Notes: generated from the sequence alone by a model not told the origin. Numbered from the stretch's first letter, positions 25,351 through 34,727 are shown. The stretch is DNA of 64,000 bases from Olleya sediminilitoris (GCF_016785945.1 NZ_JAEMEF010000002.1:62001-126000), one strand, 5' to 3'. Program-made: numbers and translations.

Positions 25351-25995
25351 TTATTCATTTAACAGCTCTGATAATACTTGTTTAAAAGTATCTATTGGTT
25401 GTGCTCCTGTAACAGCACTTTTACGATTAAAAACAATGGTTGGCACAGAGTTTACTCCCATGTTTTTCCATTGATTTTGTATGCTTCTTACTTGGTAACG
25501 TGCTTCCTCATTATCTAATTTAGCTAAAGCTTCGTCAGCATTTAAACCAACTTCTAAAAGAGCTTCTTTTAAAACCTCTTTTTTCGAGACGTCTTTTCTA
25601 TCACTAAAAAAGGCTTTAGTTAAAGTCATTTTTAATTCGGTTTGTTTTCCAAAGTCTTTGGCGTATTCTAATAACACATGTGCGTCAAAAGTATTAACCA
25701 TACGCATATCTTTAAAGTAGTCGAATTTAAAACCTAAAGCATCACCAATATGAGTCATGCGTTGCTGAGATTCTTTTTGTTGCTCTAAGGTAGAACCATA
25801 TTTTTCGGAAATGTGTTCTGTTACATTTTGACCTTCAGCTGGCATATTAGGATTTAGCTCAAAAGGTTGCCATTCAATGTCAATTTTATCTTCTACGCCT
25901 AAGTCTTTAATTGCTTTTTCTAAATGTTTATAGCCAATGGTACACCATGGACAGACTACATCTGAAACTATATCTATTTTTAATTTATCTGCCAT
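25351..25995 (-). CDS. DsbA family oxidoreductase (FrnE-like)
   Basis: This 214-residue protein has the CPWC active site (Cys15, Cys18) in DIVSDVVCPWCTIGYKHLEK and the cis-Pro segment VNSVPTIVFNRK. There is no signal peptide, so it is cytoplasmic, as with FrnE-type 2-hydroxychromene isomerase-like DsbA proteins. It probably reduces or isomerises thiols under stress. It follows the EthD gene with a two-base gap, which supports co-transcription. Confidence 0.92.
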   Translation of the reverse strand: MADKLKIDIVSDVVCPWCTIGYKHLEKAIKDLGVEDKIDIEWQPFELNPNMPAEGQNVTEHISEKYGSTLEQQKESQQRMTHIGDALGFKFDYFKDMRMVNTFDAHVLLEYAKDFGKQTELKMTLTKAFFSDRKDVSKKEVLKEALLEVGLNADEALAKLDNEEARYQVRSIQNQWKNMGVNSVPTIVFNRKSAVTGAQPIDTFKQVLSELLNE

Positions 25996-25997
25996 AA

Positions 25998-26312
25998 TTA
26001 CAATGTTATTAATTCGCTAATTTGAAGTACACCTTGTACATTACTGTAATTTTTTACATCTGCAGCAAAGGTTTCTCCATGTGGTCCAAAGGATTCTTGA
26101 AAAGCTTCAACGCTGTCAAATTTTAAATGCGCAATAGCTACATAAGGAGCCAATTCTCCTGGAGTTCTGCTTGCTAAACCTAAGTCTAGTTCTAATCCTT
26201 TTAATGCGTCACCAACTAATTTTGACACCATTGGTAAGTGTTTGTTTTGATAATAATCTGCATCAAACTGTACATTTTTACTGTTTGGATACATTACTGA
26301 TACTTTTATCAT
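25998..26312 (-). CDS. EthD family reductase
   Basis: This 104-residue ferredoxin-like fold protein starts MIKVSVMYPN and contains FDADYYQNKHLPMV, the typical EthD pattern. EthD proteins accompany oxidative degradation pathways, but the biochemical role of stand-alone ones is unclear. It is the second gene of the redox operon, 79 bases after the AhpD-like gene. Confidence 0.88.
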   Translation of the reverse strand: MIKVSVMYPNSKNVQFDADYYQNKHLPMVSKLVGDALKGLELDLGLASRTPGELAPYVAIAHLKFDSVEAFQESFGPHGETFAADVKNYSNVQGVLQISELITL

Positions 26313-26391
26313 TGTATTTGTTTTATAAAAATAAACCTTCTGTAAAGATAACAGAAGGTTTACAGCTAATTAATCTAATTTAGGGATAGTA

Positions 26392-26940
26392 TTATTTTTT
26401 CCAAGCAAATTTCTTGAACGCCTCATCTACAGGTGTGTTTGCGATGTGGTTTGTATAATTACTTATTGTTTTTTGAGATAATCCTAAGATGATATCTAAA
26501 ACGTGTTTTTCTTCATATCCAGCAGCATAAAAAGCATCTAAATCGTCTTGCGAAACATTACCACGATTTCTAACTATTGATAATGTCATAGTACGTAATG
26601 CTTCAAGTTTTGAATCTGCTAAAGGTTTTTCGTTACGTAATGCTTCAGTAATATCTGCGTCTACTTTCATCATATGTGCAATACCTGTATGTGCTGGTAC
26701 ACAGTAATGACATGCATGCTCAACATTAATAGCTTGCCAAACTACAGTTAATTCTTCTTCGTTAAATGAAGATTGTGTAAATAACTCGTGTAAGGTTTGG
26801 TAGGCTTGTAATAATTGTGGAGAAGCTGCTAAAACTCCGTGTAAACCAGGAATCATTCCGTATGCTTTTTGTGAGTTTTCTAATAATGATTTACTTCCTT
26901 CTGGAGCAGTTTCGATGTTGTGAATTTTTAATGTTGTCAT
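26392..26940 (-). CDS. Carboxymuconolactone decarboxylase family protein (AhpD-like)
   Basis: This 182-residue protein has the AhpD-type active segment EHACHYCVPAHTG, with Cys77, Cys80 and His84. These are the residues used in alkylhydroperoxidase activity. It is the first gene of the operon with EthD, DsbA-like, peroxiredoxin-like and HAD genes. A perfect palindrome, likely a TetR operator, lies 38 bases upstream. A role in peroxide or electrophile defence is inferred. Confidence 0.92.
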   Translation of the reverse strand: MTTLKIHNIETAPEGSKSLLENSQKAYGMIPGLHGVLAASPQLLQAYQTLHELFTQSSFNEEELTVVWQAINVEHACHYCVPAHTGIAHMMKVDADITEALRNEKPLADSKLEALRTMTLSIVRNRGNVSQDDLDAFYAAGYEEKHVLDIILGLSQKTISNYTNHIANTPVDEAFKKFAWKK

Positions 26941-26976
26941 AATTTTTGTTTTTATTTAATGTTTTGTTAATCTTTT

Positions 26977-26992
26977 CTAAACGTTCGTTTAG
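26977..26992. promoter_or_regulatory. Putative TetR operator at the redox operon
   Basis: CTAAACG-TT-CGTTTAG is a perfect 7+2+7 palindrome just upstream of the AhpD-like gene. A related 16-mer lies at 27623-27638 in the promoter of the adjacent TetR gene. Confidence 0.65.
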
Positions 26993-27014
26993 TTATTGTG
27001 TAAAAAAAATGTTT

Positions 27015-27578
27015 TTATAGGTTTTTAAAAGTCATTTCGATATAATCTTCAATTTCTTGCTTTGTGTTTACTCTAGCTGCTGCAGCTAAACCATGTTTTG
27101 CTAATAATAAATAATTAGCTTGTTTGGTTACTGTGTCTTCAGATTTAGAAGGATCCATTTTTAACTTTTCAATAATTATAGATTTTAAATTGTCCATAAA
27201 TTGATTCATTTGTTTAGTAATGCATTCATCTTGTTTTTCTGAAAACTCATTATAAGTATTAGTTACAAAGCAACCTTTTACTTTGTCGTTTTTAAAACTT
27301 GAACTTACAGAATCGTAGAAAAATTGTTTAATATCTTCAATTCCGTCATGCCCTTTTTTTAGTTTTTCTAAAACCTTATTGACATTAGATTGGTAAAGTT
27401 TTAAACTTTCTAAAAATAAACCATGTTTATTACCAAAACTAGAATATATCGAAAACTTATTAATGCCCATTGCTTTTTCAAGCATTTGCATAGAAGTAGT
27501 TTCATAGCCATTTTTCCAAAAAAGGGTCATTGCTTTTTCGACTACTTCAGTTTCGTTATATTGTTTTGTTCTTGCCAT
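27015..27578 (-). CDS. TetR/AcrR family transcriptional regulator
   Basis: This 187-residue regulator has an N-terminal helix-turn-helix (ETEVVEKAMTLFWKNGYETT, then MGINKFSIYSSFGNKHGLF) and an all-helical ligand domain with VKGCFVTNTYNEF. It sits at the head of the redox operon, separated from the AhpD-like gene by 74 bases. Palindromes with the same right half (TCGTTTAG) occur upstream of both genes, and one overlaps its own -7 box. It is likely an autorepressor that also represses the operon. Ligand unknown. Confidence 0.92.
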   Translation of the reverse strand: MARTKQYNETEVVEKAMTLFWKNGYETTSMQMLEKAMGINKFSIYSSFGNKHGLFLESLKLYQSNVNKVLEKLKKGHDGIEDIKQFFYDSVSSSFKNDKVKGCFVTNTYNEFSEKQDECITKQMNQFMDNLKSIIIEKLKMDPSKSEDTVTKQANYLLLAKHGLAAAARVNTKQEIEDYIEMTFKNL

Positions 27579-27617
27579 TTTTAATTTCCGTGTAAACGGT
27601 AATATCTAATTACTCTG

Positions 27618-27638
27618 CAAATCTAACCAATCGTTTAG
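27618..27638 (-). promoter_or_regulatory. TetR gene promoter -7 box overlapped by a putative operator
   Basis: On the minus strand TAGATTTG (27618-27625) fits TAnnTTTG. The 16-mer CTAACCAATCGTTTAG (27623-27638, plus strand) overlaps its first bases. It matches the palindrome at 26977-26992 in overall frame and in the whole right half. Confidence 0.55.
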
Positions 27639-27663
27639 AAATAAAAAAACTATTAACATAACT

Positions 27664-28752
27664 TTAGTTTTTTAATTTTAAATATAGGTTTCTGATTTTG
27701 TTATATAGATAGGTGTTGGTTTTGACATAGTAAAAAGAAATAAAACAAACAACAACAATAAAAAGTAATGCTCCAAAGATAGCTTGCGTAGGGTTTAAGC
27801 TTTTGTAAAAAAACTGTTTTAAGCTAACTCCTGTAAAACTACCATATATAATCATAAAATGAATAACGTAAATAGACAGTGTCTTTTGACCAATTTTAGT
27901 AATTATAGCTTGTTTTAAATAGGTCTCAAAAGTATAAAACAATCCAAATATTAATAAGACATTGCCTAGTCTACTAAACAAATAATTATAATTGGCACTT
28001 TTTGTAAATAATGGTAAATTAAACCAATGGTCTAATGTTTTTAAAATGGCACTGGAATAAAACATTAGTATAACTCCAACAGTATAAAAGCTAATTATTT
28101 TAAATGTTTTGTAATTGTTTTTATGTCCATATTTATTAAATAATATCGCTACAAATCCACCAAAAGCGACATAGCCAAACCAAGGGATTATATTAAAAAC
28201 AGAACCATTTTGTGTGGTAAGGTAATTAACAAATAGTGCTGGAGCATTTTCAATTTTTAAACTTCTGTATAAAGGCTCAGAAACAAAAATAACAAAGCAT
28301 AATATTAAAAATAGGATAGCTAAAACCCATTCGTTTTTTAAACAGATTTTATATAGCATAATTAATAAGATTAGTGATAATCCAATACATTGTAAAACGT
28401 CAACTTGTAAAAAACTCATATTGACTTCACCATACATCAAACTCCAAAACGAAAACCGTAAAGCATAGCCAAGTCCAATTAATAAAAATCCTCGATTTAT
28501 TCCTTTTTTTATACGTTCAGCATCTGTTTTTTTTGCTTTAGCTTTTAATAATAAATACACAAAAACTAAACCTGTAATTGTAAAAAAAGTAGGAGCAGTA
28601 ATCCCTCTAAAGTAATTCCAAATATTATAAATAGTGTTATTTGTATCTCTGTAAATTGGATTTAATAAGGTATCAATAAAGTGACCTTGAAGCATCATTA
28701 AAATAGCAAATGCACGTACAGCATCAAGAAAAAATAGACGAGTTGGTTTCAA
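27664..28752 (-). CDS. Heparan-alpha-glucosaminide N-acetyltransferase-like membrane protein (DUF1624-type)
   Basis: This 362-residue membrane protein has about ten hydrophobic segments. It begins RLFFLDAVRAFAILMMLQGH, the catalytic-His start typical of the HGSNAT/DUF1624 and acyltransferase-3 superfamily. RGITAPTFFTITGLVFVYLL follows in the second helix. Such proteins move acyl groups across the membrane to sugars; the target here is unknown. It is a single gene, divergent from the symporter gene. Confidence 0.82.
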   Translation of the reverse strand: MKPTRLFFLDAVRAFAILMMLQGHFIDTLLNPIYRDTNNTIYNIWNYFRGITAPTFFTITGLVFVYLLLKAKAKKTDAERIKKGINRGFLLIGLGYALRFSFWSLMYGEVNMSFLQVDVLQCIGLSLILLIMLYKICLKNEWVLAILFLILCFVIFVSEPLYRSLKIENAPALFVNYLTTQNGSVFNIIPWFGYVAFGGFVAILFNKYGHKNNYKTFKIISFYTVGVILMFYSSAILKTLDHWFNLPLFTKSANYNYLFSRLGNVLLIFGLFYTFETYLKQAIITKIGQKTLSIYVIHFMIIYGSFTGVSLKQFFYKSLNPTQAIFGALLFIVVVCFISFYYVKTNTYLYNKIRNLYLKLKN

Positions 28753-28817
28753 TAGATAATAGTTGTTAGTGATGTAAAGATAATGGTTATATTTAAAGTC
28801 TAAAACTTTGTGTTTGT

Positions 28818-30194
28818 ATGTACCATAAAATAAACGACTTTATAGCAGATTTTGCCACTTTTGTTTGGGGTTTACCATTATTAATTTTATTAATTGGTGG
28901 TGGATTATATCTGCTTATTCTTTCTAGATTTTTACCATTTAGATATCTAGGACATGCCATACAAGTGCTAAGAGGTAAATATGACAATAAGGATGACGAA
29001 GGCGAAATCACCCATTTTCAAGCATTAACAACAGCATTATCCTCTACCATTGGTATGGGTAACATTGCAGGAGTGGCAGTTGCTATTTCAATAGGTGGTC
29101 CTGGAGCAGTATTTTGGATGTGGATTAGTGCAATTGTAGGTATGTCAACCAAATTTTTTACTTCTAGTCTAGCCATAATGTACAGAGGTAAAGACAGTGC
29201 AGGTAACATACAAGGTGGACCAATGTATTTTATAATGGAAGGTTTAGGTAAACAATGGAAACTTTTAGCAGTCTTATTTAGTTTTTGTGGATTGATTGGT
29301 GCTTTGCCAGTGTTTAACGTTAACCAATTAACTCAAGCCATAAATGATATTGTTTTAATGCCAAACGGAATTATTGTCAATTTCACCTCCAATTTAATCA
29401 TTGGACTAATATTAGTAACTATTACATCTATTGTTATTTTAGGTGGTTTAAACAGAATTAGTAAAGTAGCATCCAAATTAGTACCAAGTATGGTATTGCT
29501 ATATTTTGTGTTGATTCTTATAATTTTATTCGCTAATGCGGAAGTCGTGCCAACGTATTTTAAACTTATTTTTACAGATGCTTTTGCAGCAGAAAATTAT
29601 AAAGGTGATGCATTTTTAGGTGGTCTTTTAGGCGGATTGATAGTTTTAGGAATCCGAAGAGGTGCGTTTTCAAACGAAGCTGGTATAGGTACAGCACCTT
29701 TAGCTCACGGAGCAGCAAAAACCAACGAGCCAATTCGTGAAGGTTTAGTGGCTATGTTAGGACCAGCAATAGACACCTTAATTGTTTGTACACTAACAGC
29801 TTTAGCAATTTTAGTTACAGGTGTTTGGCAAACCACAGAGGCTAACGGAGTAAGCTTAACAGCCAATGCTTTTGGAGTAGCAATGCCAACTTTTGGTAGG
29901 TATTTATTACTACTATGTATTGTAATTTTTAGTGTATCATCATTATTTTCTTATGCATATTATGGCGGAAAATGTCTGTCGTTTTTAATAGGAGACAAAT
30001 ACAAACACTATTACAACTATTTTTATATTTTAAGTATAATTCTTGGAGCAACAACCTCTCTAGCATTAATGATTAATTTAATTGATGGTGTATTTGCCTT
30101 AATGGCAATTCCAACCATGACAGCTACATTAATTCTAGCTCCTAAAGTTTTAAAAGAAGCCAAAGCATATTTTAAAAGGATGAGAGAATCATAA
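28818..30194 (+). CDS. Alanine/glycine:cation symporter (AGCS family)
   Basis: This 458-residue transporter has about eleven transmembrane helices. Family signatures are ALSSTIGMGNIAGVAVAI and GGPGAVFWMWISAIVGMSTK, with RRGAFSNEAGIGTAPLAHGA in the middle. It probably imports D/L-alanine or glycine with sodium. The start ATG at 28818 gives a short N-terminus before the first helix (LPLLILLIGGGLYLLIL). Transcribed alone. Confidence 0.93.
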   Translation: MYHKINDFIADFATFVWGLPLLILLIGGGLYLLILSRFLPFRYLGHAIQVLRGKYDNKDDEGEITHFQALTTALSSTIGMGNIAGVAVAISIGGPGAVFWMWISAIVGMSTKFFTSSLAIMYRGKDSAGNIQGGPMYFIMEGLGKQWKLLAVLFSFCGLIGALPVFNVNQLTQAINDIVLMPNGIIVNFTSNLIIGLILVTITSIVILGGLNRISKVASKLVPSMVLLYFVLILIILFANAEVVPTYFKLIFTDAFAAENYKGDAFLGGLLGGLIVLGIRRGAFSNEAGIGTAPLAHGAAKTNEPIREGLVAMLGPAIDTLIVCTLTALAILVTGVWQTTEANGVSLTANAFGVAMPTFGRYLLLLCIVIFSVSSLFSYAYYGGKCLSFLIGDKYKHYYNYFYILSIILGATTSLALMINLIDGVFALMAIPTMTATLILAPKVLKEAKAYFKRMRES

Positions 30195-30324
30195 ATATAG
30201 TTATTAATAATCTAGATTTTTTATGTTAAAATAATAGTTATTAAAAGTTTTTTTTGTTAAATGATCCAAAAAGTAAACTTCATACGTACATAATGTTTAA
30301 TTAATCCTTTACATTATATTCTGT

Positions 30325-31398
30325 ATGAAACAATTATTTACTTTTCTGTTTTTATTATCATTTGTCAATGGTTTTTCTCAAGTTAAACCCGATTTAACAA
30401 ATACAGGGACAACTGGTACATTAACAGCATACACAGGAACAACCACAATAACTACAGATAATTTTATTTTGGAGAATGCAATTATTTCAGGTTCTTTAAA
30501 TATTAAAGCAAATAATGTCACCATTAAAAATTGTTTAATAGAAACTGGTGGTTATTATGGTATACGTTGTAACTACAAAGACTCTAATGGTAATGATTAT
30601 ACTAATTTATTAATAGAAGATTGTGAAATTAGAGGAATGCAAAGTGCAGCTATCTATGGAGATAATTTTATTGCAAGAAGATGTAATATATGGAATAGCG
30701 GAAATGACGGATTAAAGCCTGTTAGTAATTTTTTAATTGAGTCCTGCTATATTCACGAGTTAGGTTATGCAGATGGTGCTCATGCAGATGGAGTACAAAT
30801 GGTAAACGGTGGAAATGGTATTATGAGATGGAATAATTTTGATATGCCTTGGAACAATCCTACTTATGCAAATAGTCAGTGTATTATTATGTCTACTAAC
30901 GTAGGTACTATAAATAATGTTTTAATTGAAGACAACTGGATTAATGGAGGAGGTTATAGTGTGCAGATAATAGATAAAGGTAATGGTTTAGGTGTTCCTA
31001 CAAACGTTTCTGTTTTAAATAATTTATTTGGTAGAGACCATGAATTTGGTCCTCAAAGAACAGATGCAGGTGTCGTTTGGCAATGTAATACGTATGAGGA
31101 TGATGGTGAAGCTATTGGTGAGTGTCCTTCATTAACAGTAGAGAGTTTAACTACTTCTAAAGGAATTAAAATGTATCCAAATCCAGCGTCAGATAATTTA
31201 AACTTTAATTTCTCAATTGATTTTTCTGGTATGTTATTTATGTATGATGTAACGGGAAGACAAGTGCTAGAGTTAACACTTGAAAATACTTTAGACAAGA
31301 CAGTTTCTGTAAATTGTTCAGAATTTATTCCTGGAATGTATTTTGTTAAAATGAATAGTAAAAACAAATCGTATGCTACTAAAGTTCTTATTGAGTAA
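30325..31398 (+). CDS. Secreted right-handed beta-helix protein with T9SS sorting tail
   Basis: This 357-residue protein has a signal peptide (about 1-18, ending NGFSQ). A parallel beta-helix region from about 45 to 250 follows, with repeated NVTIKNCLIE, NLLIEDCEIR and FLIESCYIHE rungs. GYADGAHADGVQMVNGG is typical of polysaccharide-lyase-like helices. The last 75 residues (MYPNPASDNLNFNFS...) form a type A T9SS tail. It may act on an extracellular polysaccharide, but no catalytic set is certain. It stands alone and ends in a terminator. Confidence 0.87.
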   Translation: MKQLFTFLFLLSFVNGFSQVKPDLTNTGTTGTLTAYTGTTTITTDNFILENAIISGSLNIKANNVTIKNCLIETGGYYGIRCNYKDSNGNDYTNLLIEDCEIRGMQSAAIYGDNFIARRCNIWNSGNDGLKPVSNFLIESCYIHELGYADGAHADGVQMVNGGNGIMRWNNFDMPWNNPTYANSQCIIMSTNVGTINNVLIEDNWINGGGYSVQIIDKGNGLGVPTNVSVLNNLFGRDHEFGPQRTDAGVVWQCNTYEDDGEAIGECPSLTVESLTTSKGIKMYPNPASDNLNFNFSIDFSGMLFMYDVTGRQVLELTLENTLDKTVSVNCSEFIPGMYFVKMNSKNKSYATKVLIE

Positions 31399-31481
31399 TT
31401 AGCTTATGTAAACGATAGGAGAATATTTATTACTGAAGGCTTGATAGCTTGTCAAAGTTTACAATAAGTATCATAAATAAT

Positions 31482-31517
31482 AAAAAGGCTACATATATTT
31501 ATAACGTAGCCTTTTTT
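31482..31517 (+). terminator. Rho-independent terminator
   Basis: AAAAAGGCTAC pairs with GTAGCCTTTTTT around a 13-base loop, 84 bases after the beta-helix gene. Confidence 0.85.
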
Positions 31518-31530
31518 AATTATAATATTA

Positions 31531-31599
31531 TTAAATTTTTAAAAAAGGGTTTTCATGAGTAAATTGTAAGGCTTCTTCTAAACTATTAACTAATAGCGG
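31531..31599 (-). pseudogene. Possible remnant of a lost gene (C-terminal 22 codons)
   Basis: On the minus strand, 22 codons read PLLVNSLEEALQFTHENPFL and two more residues before a TAA, preceded directly by an in-frame stop. The amphipathic, protein-like composition is unlike the AT-rich spacer around it. It looks like the tail of a small protein whose body was deleted, downstream of the AraC gene. I cannot name the family; chance is not excluded. Confidence 0.35.
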
Positions 31600-31628
31600 T
31601 TAATCTTTTTTATAACAAAAGAAATAAT

Positions 31629-32549
31629 TTAGCCTTTATTTATCGAAGCTTTAAACTGTTGAGGCGTCATTAGTTCCATTTTTTTAAATTGCCTGTTAAA
31701 GTAACTTGTGTTATTAAAACCAGATTTAAAAGCAATTTCTGACATTCTAAAATCTGTAGATTCTTTAATTAATTTTTTAGAAAACTTAATTTTTTCAGAG
31801 TTTATATAATCAATAGGAGAGATACCTAAGGTGTTTTTAAATTGCTTATGGAAGTGAGACGTGCTCATGTAGGCTTTTTTAGCCAGTAGGTCTACACTAA
31901 TATCTTTATTGGTTAAGTTGTCTTTAATAAATTTTATAACGGTTCCAATTCTAGTATCGTGAAAAATATGATTAAGATCATTCATAATTAAAGACTTTGC
32001 TTTAGTTTGAAGTAGTCTGACAATCAATTCCTGTATCATCAAATCCAATAAAACGTCCTTAGATTTATTGTTATTGGTAAAAGTATAGGTTAACCTTTCT
32101 ATTAAATGGTTAACGTCTGTGTTATTTATTAAATGCGAAGTGCTTTGGTCTAAATCCCAACTGTTATTCTCGTTTTCTATGGCTACATGTTGGTTAAATT
32201 TTTCGACAACTTCATCAATTTTAAAAGCATCAATGCCTAGGGCTAAACATTGGGTTGGCTGTTGCTTAGTGGCAATAGGAAAATCAATAACCATTTCCTT
32301 GTTAGTTGGCATGACTACAGATTCACCTGGAAAAAAATCAAAAGCTTTAAAACCATCTATATGCATAACTTTCTGCCCAGTTAGCATACTTGCTATTATC
32401 GGAAAGTTAAAAGTTAATGACACTTTTTCTGCAAAAGCGTGGGTTTCATATATGTTAAGTTCTGCATAATCTGCATTATACGTTGTTCTATTTTCCACTA
32501 AAGTGGTCAGTTTTCGGCTACTTTTATGATAATTTAATAAGGACTGCAT
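31629..32549 (-). CDS. AraC family transcriptional regulator
   Basis: From the ATG at 32549 the protein has 306 residues; a TTG two codons upstream is less likely. The N-terminal AraC_N-type ligand domain (VSLTFNFPIIASMLTGQKVM) is followed by two helix-turn-helices: ISVDLLAKKAYMSTSHFHKQ and MSEIAFKSGFNNTSYFNRQF. It is divergent from an aldehyde dehydrogenase gene, and the shared 173-base spacer has TGTTCAA half-sites 21 bp apart. It therefore probably activates the dehydrogenase operon in response to aldehydes or alcohols. Confidence 0.92.
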   Translation of the reverse strand: MQSLLNYHKSSRKLTTLVENRTTYNADYAELNIYETHAFAEKVSLTFNFPIIASMLTGQKVMHIDGFKAFDFFPGESVVMPTNKEMVIDFPIATKQQPTQCLALGIDAFKIDEVVEKFNQHVAIENENNSWDLDQSTSHLINNTDVNHLIERLTYTFTNNNKSKDVLLDLMIQELIVRLLQTKAKSLIMNDLNHIFHDTRIGTVIKFIKDNLTNKDISVDLLAKKAYMSTSHFHKQFKNTLGISPIDYINSEKIKFSKKLIKESTDFRMSEIAFKSGFNNTSYFNRQFKKMELMTPQQFKASINKG

Positions 32550-32569
32550 ATTCAATACTACAATAAAAT

Positions 32570-32625
32570 TTGAACATACATTTGTTAATAATAGATATGT
32601 TCAAGATTATGATAATTCTGTTCAA
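32570..32625. promoter_or_regulatory. Candidate AraC binding half-sites
   Basis: TGTTCAA occurs at 32598-32604 and again at 32619-32625, exactly 21 bp apart. The inverse TTGAACA is at 32570-32576; with TATGTTCAA it forms a 9-bp inverted repeat. AraC-family proteins typically bind tandem half-sites about 21 bp apart. Confidence 0.5.
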
Positions 32626-32722
32626 TATAATTAGAATATGATAAAATAACTTTATCAAAAATAAAGATAATATATTTTTTAAACTAAAAAATTATCTATT
32701 CACTAATTTAATAAGAAATTAT

Positions 32723-34222
32723 ATGAGTTATTCTAAACCTAAATTTAAAGAAAAATATGGCAATTTTATAAACGGAAAATTTGTTGATCCTATAGATGGT
32801 CAATATTTTGAAAATACGTCTCCAATAGACAATAGTTTAATAGCTAAATATCCAAGATCACAAAAAGAAGATGTCGAAATGGCTTTGGATGCAGCCAATG
32901 CAGCAAAAGAATCTTGGGGAAACACCTCAGCAACTGAAAGAGCAACGTTGTTAAATAAAGTAGCAGATATTATTGAAGCTAATTTAGAGGAATTTGCTAT
33001 TATGGAAACCTGTGATAATGGAAAACCTATTCGTGAGACCTTAAACGCAGACTTACCATTATGTGTGGATCATTGGCGTTATTTTGCAGCTTGTATTAGA
33101 TCTGAAGAAGGTAGTGCAACCGAGTTAGACCAACACACATTATCCATGAATATTAAGGAACCATTAGGTGTGGTTGGACAAATTATTCCTTGGAATTTCC
33201 CATTACTAATGTTGTCTTGGAAGTTACCTCCAGCTTTAGTTACAGGAAATTGCGTGGTTTTAAAACCAGCCGAACAAACACCTTCTACAGCGACATTGTT
33301 AATGGAAAAAATAGCTGATGTATTTCCTCCAGGAGTTGTAAATATTGTACATGGTTTTGGACCAGAAGCAGGTAAACCTTTGGCATCAAGCTCTAAAGTA
33401 GATAAAGTTGCGTTTACAGGCGAAACTACAACAGGACAATTAATCATGCAGTACGCCTCTAAAAATTTAAATCCTGTAACAATGGAATTGGGTGGTAAAT
33501 CACCAAATGTTTTCTTTAATTCGGTTATGGATCATGACGATGCTTTTTTAGATAAAGCAATTGAAGGTGCTGTTTTATTTGCCTTTAATCAAGGGGAAGT
33601 GTGTACCGCACCTTCTAGAATTTTGGTTCAAGAAGATATTTACGATGATTTTATGAAACGTGTGGTTGAAAGAACAAATGCCATAATACAAGATAATCCA
33701 TTAGATGTAAATACAATGGTTGGTGCACAAGCGTCTAAAGATCAATATGAAAAAATACAATCTTATATAGAAATAGGAAAAGAAGAAGGAGCAAAAGTAT
33801 TGGCAGGAGGATCTGCTAATAAATTATCCGGTAATTTAGCTGAAGGGTTTTACATCAAACCAACAATATTAGAAGGTAATAATAAAATGCGAGTATTCCA
33901 AGAAGAAATTTTTGGGCCAGTCGTTTGTGTTACAAAGTTTAAAGATGAAGCCGAAGCTTTAGAAATTGCTAATGATACACTTTATGGACTCGGAGCAGGA
34001 GTATGGACCAGAGATGCACATCAATTATATCAAATACCACGAGCGATTAAAGCTGGTCGTGTATGGGTGAATTGTTATCATTCTTATCCTGCACATGCAC
34101 CATTTGGTGGTTATAAAAAATCTGGTTTTGGTAGAGAAAACCATGTGATGATGCTTAATTACTATCGTCAAACTAAAAACATGTTAATCTCTTACGATAA
34201 AAATAAATTAGGTTTCTTTTAG
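32723..34222 (+). CDS. Aldehyde dehydrogenase (NAD-dependent, ExaC/AldA-like)
   Basis: This 499-residue enzyme oxidises aldehydes to acids. The catalytic Cys is residue 294 in [12 protein letters not shown], and the general-base Glu is in [10 protein letters not shown]. Cofactor-binding segments are [20 protein letters not shown] and [11 protein letters not shown]. The sequence type and the pairing with AraC and DUF779 genes match acetaldehyde/ethanol-type dehydrogenases. The acetate produced could feed the acs genes 10 kb downstream. A small hairpin separates it from the DUF779 gene. Confidence 0.94.
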   Translation: MSYSKPKFKEKYGNFINGKFVDPIDGQYFENTSPIDNSLIAKYPRSQKEDVEMALDAANAAKESWGNTSATERATLLNKVADIIEANLEEFAIMETCDNGKPIRETLNADLPLCVDHWRYFAACIRSEEGSATELDQHTLSMNIKEPLGVVGQIIPWNFPLLMLSWKLPPALVTGNCVVLKPAEQTPSTATLLMEKIADVFPPGVVNIVHGFGPEAGKPLASSSKVDKVAFTGETTTGQLIMQYASKNLNPVTMELGGKSPNVFFNSVMDHDDAFLDKAIEGAVLFAFNQGEVCTAPSRILVQEDIYDDFMKRVVERTNAIIQDNPLDVNTMVGAQASKDQYEKIQSYIEIGKEEGAKVLAGGSANKLSGNLAEGFYIKPTILEGNNKMRVFQEEIFGPVVCVTKFKDEAEALEIANDTLYGLGAGVWTRDAHQLYQIPRAIKAGRVWVNCYHSYPAHAPFGGYKKSGFGRENHVMMLNYYRQTKNMLISYDKNKLGFF

Positions 34223-34243
34223 TAGAAATAAAGTATTAGTATT

Positions 34244-34275
34244 TAAGGCTGAGTTATTAAGTAATTCAGCCTTTA
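34244..34275 (+). terminator. Terminator or attenuator hairpin inside the aldehyde dehydrogenase operon
   Basis: AAGGCTGAgtTA pairs with TAattCAGCCTT, followed by a short T/A stretch. It sits in the 68-base gap before the DUF779 gene, so it may lower expression of that gene relative to the dehydrogenase. Confidence 0.6.
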
Positions 34276-34290
34276 TAATAAATTTAAATT

Positions 34291-34644
34291 ATGAAAAGAG
34301 TAGCAATTACACCAAAAGCAGCAAAAGTTTTAGACCAATTAAAAGCAAAGCATGGCGATTTAATTTTTCATCAAAGTGGAGGCTGTTGCGATGGTTCTGC
34401 TCCTATGGTATTTGAAAAAGGTGATATGTATTTAGATGAAAGTGATGTTTTGTTAGGAACTTTAAATGATGTTAATTTTTATATGAATCAAGACCAGTTT
34501 GAATATTGGAAACACACGCACTTAACAGTAGATGTTACTGAAGGTCGAGGTGCAAGTTTTTCATTGGAAATTCCTTTAGGATTACGTTTTTTAATTCATT
34601 CAAGATTATTAACTAAAGATGAAGAAGCGTTTTTTAATGGTTAA
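34291..34644 (+). CDS. DUF779 domain-containing protein
   Basis: This 117-residue protein has a Cys-containing motif FHQSGGCCDGSAPMV and a C-terminal WKHTHLTVDVTEGRGASFSLE, both typical of DUF779. The family is nearly always encoded next to aldehyde dehydrogenases, as here. The tandem Cys may bind a metal, but this is inference. Function unknown. Confidence 0.9.
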   Translation: MKRVAITPKAAKVLDQLKAKHGDLIFHQSGGCCDGSAPMVFEKGDMYLDESDVLLGTLNDVNFYMNQDQFEYWKHTHLTVDVTEGRGASFSLEIPLGLRFLIHSRLLTKDEEAFFNG

Positions 34645-34682
34645 TACTGTGTAAATCTATTGTTTTTGTTATTTTAATAATT

Positions 34683-34727
34683 TAAGCTTTAAAAACTAGT
34701 GTTATTCACTATTTTAAAGCTTTTTTT
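34683..34727 (+). terminator. Rho-independent terminator
   Basis: AAGCTTTAAAA pairs with TTTTAAAGCTT and is followed by T-runs. It closes the aldehyde dehydrogenase operon. Confidence 0.75.
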
